Source: Actinomycetes bacterium
Lineage (GTDB): Bacteria; Actinomycetota; Acidimicrobiia; Acidimicrobiales; UBA8190
Assembly: GCA_021798135.1 (NCBI GenBank)
Contig: JAJZYI010000163.1
Location: forward strand, 1-7,716
Length of the DNA stretch: 7,716 nucleotides
Direction of reading: 5' to 3'
The notes under the pieces are model-generated. The model worked only from the letters and a program-made list of their open reading frames with translations, had not been told where the DNA came from and made no database searches. A program made the translations under genes and the position numbers. Positions 5,425 to 7,716 of the stretch are shown here, in pieces; positions within the stretch are counted from its first letter, which is position 1; every line of letters starts with the position of its first letter.

Positions 5425-5430
5425 CCGATC

Positions 5431-6759
5431 GTGCACCCGTTCCCGTTCCTGGCCAGCTCGCTGGGGAAGATCTTCCAGCCGTTCTTCGACGCCATGGCCT
5501 GGGTGCTTGCCGGTTTCTACGCCGTCATCCCCAACTACGCCGTCGACATCATCCTGCTCACGATCGCGGTCATGGCCATCACCGCGCCGCTGACGATCAA
5601 GAGCACGCGGTCGATGGCGGCCATGACCAAGCTGCAGCCCAAGATGAAGGAGCTGCAGAAGAAGTACAAGCACGACAAGGTCAAGCTGAACGAAGAGATG
5701 ATGGCGCTGTACCGCGAGAACGGCGTCAGCCCGCTCGGCGGGTGCATCCCCATGCTCATCCAGTTCCCGGTGTTCATCGTGCTGTACGAGGTCATCAACG
5801 GCCTGACGAACACCAAGAAGCTCCCCGACGGCCAACTCGTGGCGATCCCCCGGTACATCGGCCACCAGACGGCGATGTACGCGGACCTGGTCAAGCACCC
5901 AGGCGTCATGAAGTCGTTCGGGATCAACCTGGCCGACACGGTCTTCAGCGGCGGGCTCTCCGGCGTGGAGCGCATCCCGTACATCGTGCTCATCCTGCTC
6001 GCGATCGGCCTGCAGTACTTGCAGATGCACCAGATGACGAAGCGCAACGGCGGGAGCCAGACCAACCCGCAGATGCAGGCAGTGCAGAAGTTCATGCCGA
6101 TCATCTTCGCCGTCATCTACCTGCGGATATCGGCCGGCGTGAACGTCTATTTCGTGACGTCTTCGGTGGCACGCATCGGCTTGCAGACCCTCGCGTACCG
6201 GAAGATGCCCGAGGCTGACAGCGGGCGCGTCGGCCGCATCGGAGAGGCGAAGCCGGGGCGGAAGACGCTGATGGAGCGCCTCGCCGACGCGCAGCAACGA
6301 GCCCTGGAACAGCAGCGAGCCCTGCAGCAGGGCGGCGTCGCGCCGGGCGGCGAGCCCGACCGCGGTCGCGACGGCGCGGCGCGCAACGGGACGGCCGACG
6401 CAGGGGCGGGTGGCGGCCAGCCGCGGCGCGGCGGGCCGGGCCGCGGCTCGACAGGCGGCGGTCCGGGGGGTGGCGGTCAGGCACGCAGCGGCTCGGCAGG
6501 TCGTGGCACAGGTGCCGGCGGGACCGGCGGTGCGGCTGCACCGGACCGCGGACAGGGCGGGCAGGGACGCCAGCGCCGGCCCGGCACAGGGGGCCAGGGC
6601 GCACCGCCTGGCGGAGGCGCCCGGGGGCGCCAACGACCGGCGACCGGCGGCGAGTCGAAGCAAGCGGGCGGCCGGCCCGGCGGGAGCGGCCGCGGAGCTC
6701 GACCGGGGCAGGGCAGTGACGGCCTCCCCCCGAGCAAGAGGACGAGAAAGGCGCCCTGA
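5431..6759 (+). CDS. yidC: Membrane protein insertase YidC/Oxa1 with long Gly/Arg-rich C-terminal tail
   Basis: YidC inserts and folds inner-membrane proteins alone or with SecYEG. The 442-aa product has the Gram-positive-type layout, without the large extracytoplasmic domain of proteobacterial YidC. Hydrophobic segments lie near residues 22-55 (broken by PNY, so perhaps one re-entrant plus one spanning segment), 104-123 (GCIPMLIQFPVFIVLYEVIN), 182-199 and 219-250. A conserved-type Arg (R60) follows the first core helix, and a charged cytoplasmic hairpin with coiled-coil character occupies about 64-97. From about residue 262 the protein becomes a basic Gly/Arg/Gln-rich tail of some 180 residues ending SKRTRKAP. 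Basic YidC tails can bind ribosomes, but this one is unusually long. The GTG start at 5431 has a strong ribosome binding site and lies 13 nt after yidD. jag follows after 3 nt. Confidence 0.96.
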   Translation: MHPFPFLASSLGKIFQPFFDAMAWVLAGFYAVIPNYAVDIILLTIAVMAITAPLTIKSTRSMAAMTKLQPKMKELQKKYKHDKVKLNEEMMALYRENGVSPLGGCIPMLIQFPVFIVLYEVINGLTNTKKLPDGQLVAIPRYIGHQTAMYADLVKHPGVMKSFGINLADTVFSGGLSGVERIPYIVLILLAIGLQYLQMHQMTKRNGGSQTNPQMQAVQKFMPIIFAVIYLRISAGVNVYFVTSSVARIGLQTLAYRKMPEADSGRVGRIGEAKPGRKTLMERLADAQQRALEQQRALQQGGVAPGGEPDRGRDGAARNGTADAGAGGGQPRRGGPGRGSTGGGPGGGGQARSGSAGRGTGAGGTGGAAAPDRGQGGQGRQRRPGTGGQGAPPGGGARGRQRPATGGESKQAGGRPGGSGRGARPGQGSDGLPPSKRTRKAP

Positions 6760-6762
6760 CGG

Positions 6763-7716
6763 ATGGAGTGGGTTGAGACGACGGGCCGGACCCTGGCGGA
6801 TGCCAAGGACGCGGCCCTCGACCAGCTTGGCGTCGACGAGGACGACGCCGAGTTCGTGGTGGTGAGCGAGCCGAAGGTGGGGCTGTTCGGTCGGACGCGC
6901 GGCGAGGCGCGGGTCCGAGCGCGGGTCCGGCCCATGCAGGCCCGGCCCAAGCGCGGGCGGGAACGGCGGGCGGCCAACGGCCGAAGCCGCGGCGGGTCGG
7001 GTGCCGGTCGCGGCGCCTCGGGAGGGCGGCACGAGGAAGGCGGTCGCGGCGAGGCGGCGGCGGACGGAGCGGGCACCGACGACGGCAGCGCCGAGGTCGA
7101 GCAGGCGGCCGGTAGCCGGTCGGAGCGGTCGCGCTCGCGCGGTGGGCGCTCGGCGGCCGGGGGCACCGCCCAGGGCGGGGCCCGGTCGAAGGGGGGCGGC
7201 GGTCGCACCGGCGAGGGCCGGTCGGCTGCCGGCGCCGCCGGCCGGTCGGGTGTGGGAGCCGGTGAGGGTGCTGCCGCGGCCGGTGCCGATGCCTCTGGCA
7301 CCGAAGGTAGCGAGACGAGTTCTGAAAGTGGTGATGCCTCGGGCGAGAGCGGCTCGAGCCGGGGGTGTCGCGGACGCGGTGGCTCGCGTGCCGGCCAAGG
7401 ACCAGCGGAGGGCGCTGACAGCGGAGCGACCTCGGGGCAGGCCGGTGCCGCCGAGGGACCGGAGGCCAACGGCGACGCGCAGGACGCTGTTCGGGCTGGG
7501 CCGGCAGGCGGCAGGCAAGCGGGCGGCTCGGGCACGCAAGCCGTGCCGGTGTCGCGGCCGCCGGGTCGCCGGGCGTCGTCACCGGCGCCGGCAGCGGGCG
7601 GATCGGGCTCTTCGGCTGCGGTGGCCGTGGACGAGGACGAGGAGGCGTCGCCAGGCGGCGCCGAGAAGGAGGGTTCCGTGGGCGAGATGACGCTGCAGGA
7701 GCAGGGGGATGCCGCC
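6763..7716 (+). CDS. jag: Jag/KhpB (EloR) RNA-binding protein, partial, with very long disordered linker
   Basis: Jag proteins bind RNA through KH and R3H domains, are encoded next to yidC, and in some Gram-positives affect cell elongation. The frame starts at ATG 6763, 3 nt after the yidC stop, and has no stop codon through the window end (318 codons). Residues 1-54 are a clear Jag_N domain: MEWVETTGRTLADAKDAALDQLGV, then FVVVSEPKVGLFGRTRGEARVRARV. Residues about 55-306 are low complexity, rich in Gly, Ala, Ser, Arg and Glu, with Ser-Arg patches such as SRSERSRSRGGRS. The last residues, GEMTLQEQGDAA, resemble the lead-in to the KH domain ('eEQgdaA..FL'), so KH and R3H probably lie beyond the edge. 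An AAAGG at 6747-6751 is a modest ribosome binding site. The family call rests on the N-domain and context. Confidence 0.9.
   Translation, partial: MEWVETTGRTLADAKDAALDQLGVDEDDAEFVVVSEPKVGLFGRTRGEARVRARVRPMQARPKRGRERRAANGRSRGGSGAGRGASGGRHEEGGRGEAAADGAGTDDGSAEVEQAAGSRSERSRSRGGRSAAGGTAQGGARSKGGGGRTGEGRSAAGAAGRSGVGAGEGAAAAGADASGTEGSETSSESGDASGESGSSRGCRGRGGSRAGQGPAEGADSGATSGQAGAAEGPEANGDAQDAVRAGPAGGRQAGGSGTQAVPVSRPPGRRASSPAPAAGGSGSSAAVAVDEDEEASPGGAEKEGSVGEMTLQEQGDAA

Noticed and set aside
5386..5430. Upstream ATG start for yidC at 5386
   Set aside because: It overlaps the end of yidD, lacks a ribosome binding site and adds 15 unrelated residues. The GTG at 5431 has AGGAAGGA at good spacing.
5128..7539. 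An 803-codon minus-strand open frame opposite yidD, yidC and jag
   Set aside because: It is low-complexity sequence antisense to clear YidC and Jag_N coding regions and results from stop-codon scarcity in GC-rich DNA.
1..7716. Search for CRISPR arrays, insertion sequences, tRNA or prophage traces
   Set aside because: No regularly spaced repeats, transposase motifs, tRNA-like folds or compositional breaks were seen. The gene order is the normal origin locus.

Overview
The window is the replication-origin locus of a high-GC bacterium. It has the classic actinobacterial layout: recF, dnaN and dnaA run leftward on the minus strand, and rpmH, rnpA, yidD, yidC and jag run rightward on the plus strand. 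The very high GC, the frequent GTG starts, the gene order, and the style of the L34, YidC and DnaA proteins point to Actinomycetota. A lineage near Acidimicrobiia is my best guess, but it rests on recalled protein style, not a search. No mobile element, CRISPR array, tRNA or rRNA was seen.

Left arm (1-4158, minus strand). dnaA (488 aa from its GTG start) is followed by a 234-bp intergenic region packed with DnaA-box-like sites. Then come dnaN (406 aa, with an unusual low-complexity insertion in the middle domain), a short hairpin-rich gap, and recF (372 aa). The first few codons of one more gene, overlapping the recF stop, may begin at position 45 and run off the window. These genes encode the initiator, the sliding clamp and the gap-repair loader.

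Origin. The dnaN-dnaA gap (2458-2691) is the best oriC candidate. It holds an AT-rich palindromic patch, a TAGTAG run, a short GC spacer and two overlapping DnaA boxes, in the order known from the Bacillus basal unwinding element. Next to it, GTCCAC hexamers are spaced at near multiples of one helical turn. A second, smaller cluster with a perfect inverted pair of DnaA boxes lies just upstream of dnaA (4186-4218). It could serve autoregulation or be the second half of a bipartite origin.

Right arm (4528-7716, plus strand). rpmH, rnpA, yidD, yidC and jag are tightly packed (gaps of 6, -4, 13 and 3 nt) and look like one operon. They link ribosome and RNase P production to membrane protein insertion. 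YidC carries a Gly/Arg-rich tail of about 180 residues, and Jag carries a disordered linker of about 250 residues. Jag is cut by the window edge just as its KH domain appears to begin.

Most of the window is core, well-known biology. The observations most worth checking are the origin architecture and the low-complexity expansions in DnaN, YidD, YidC and Jag.
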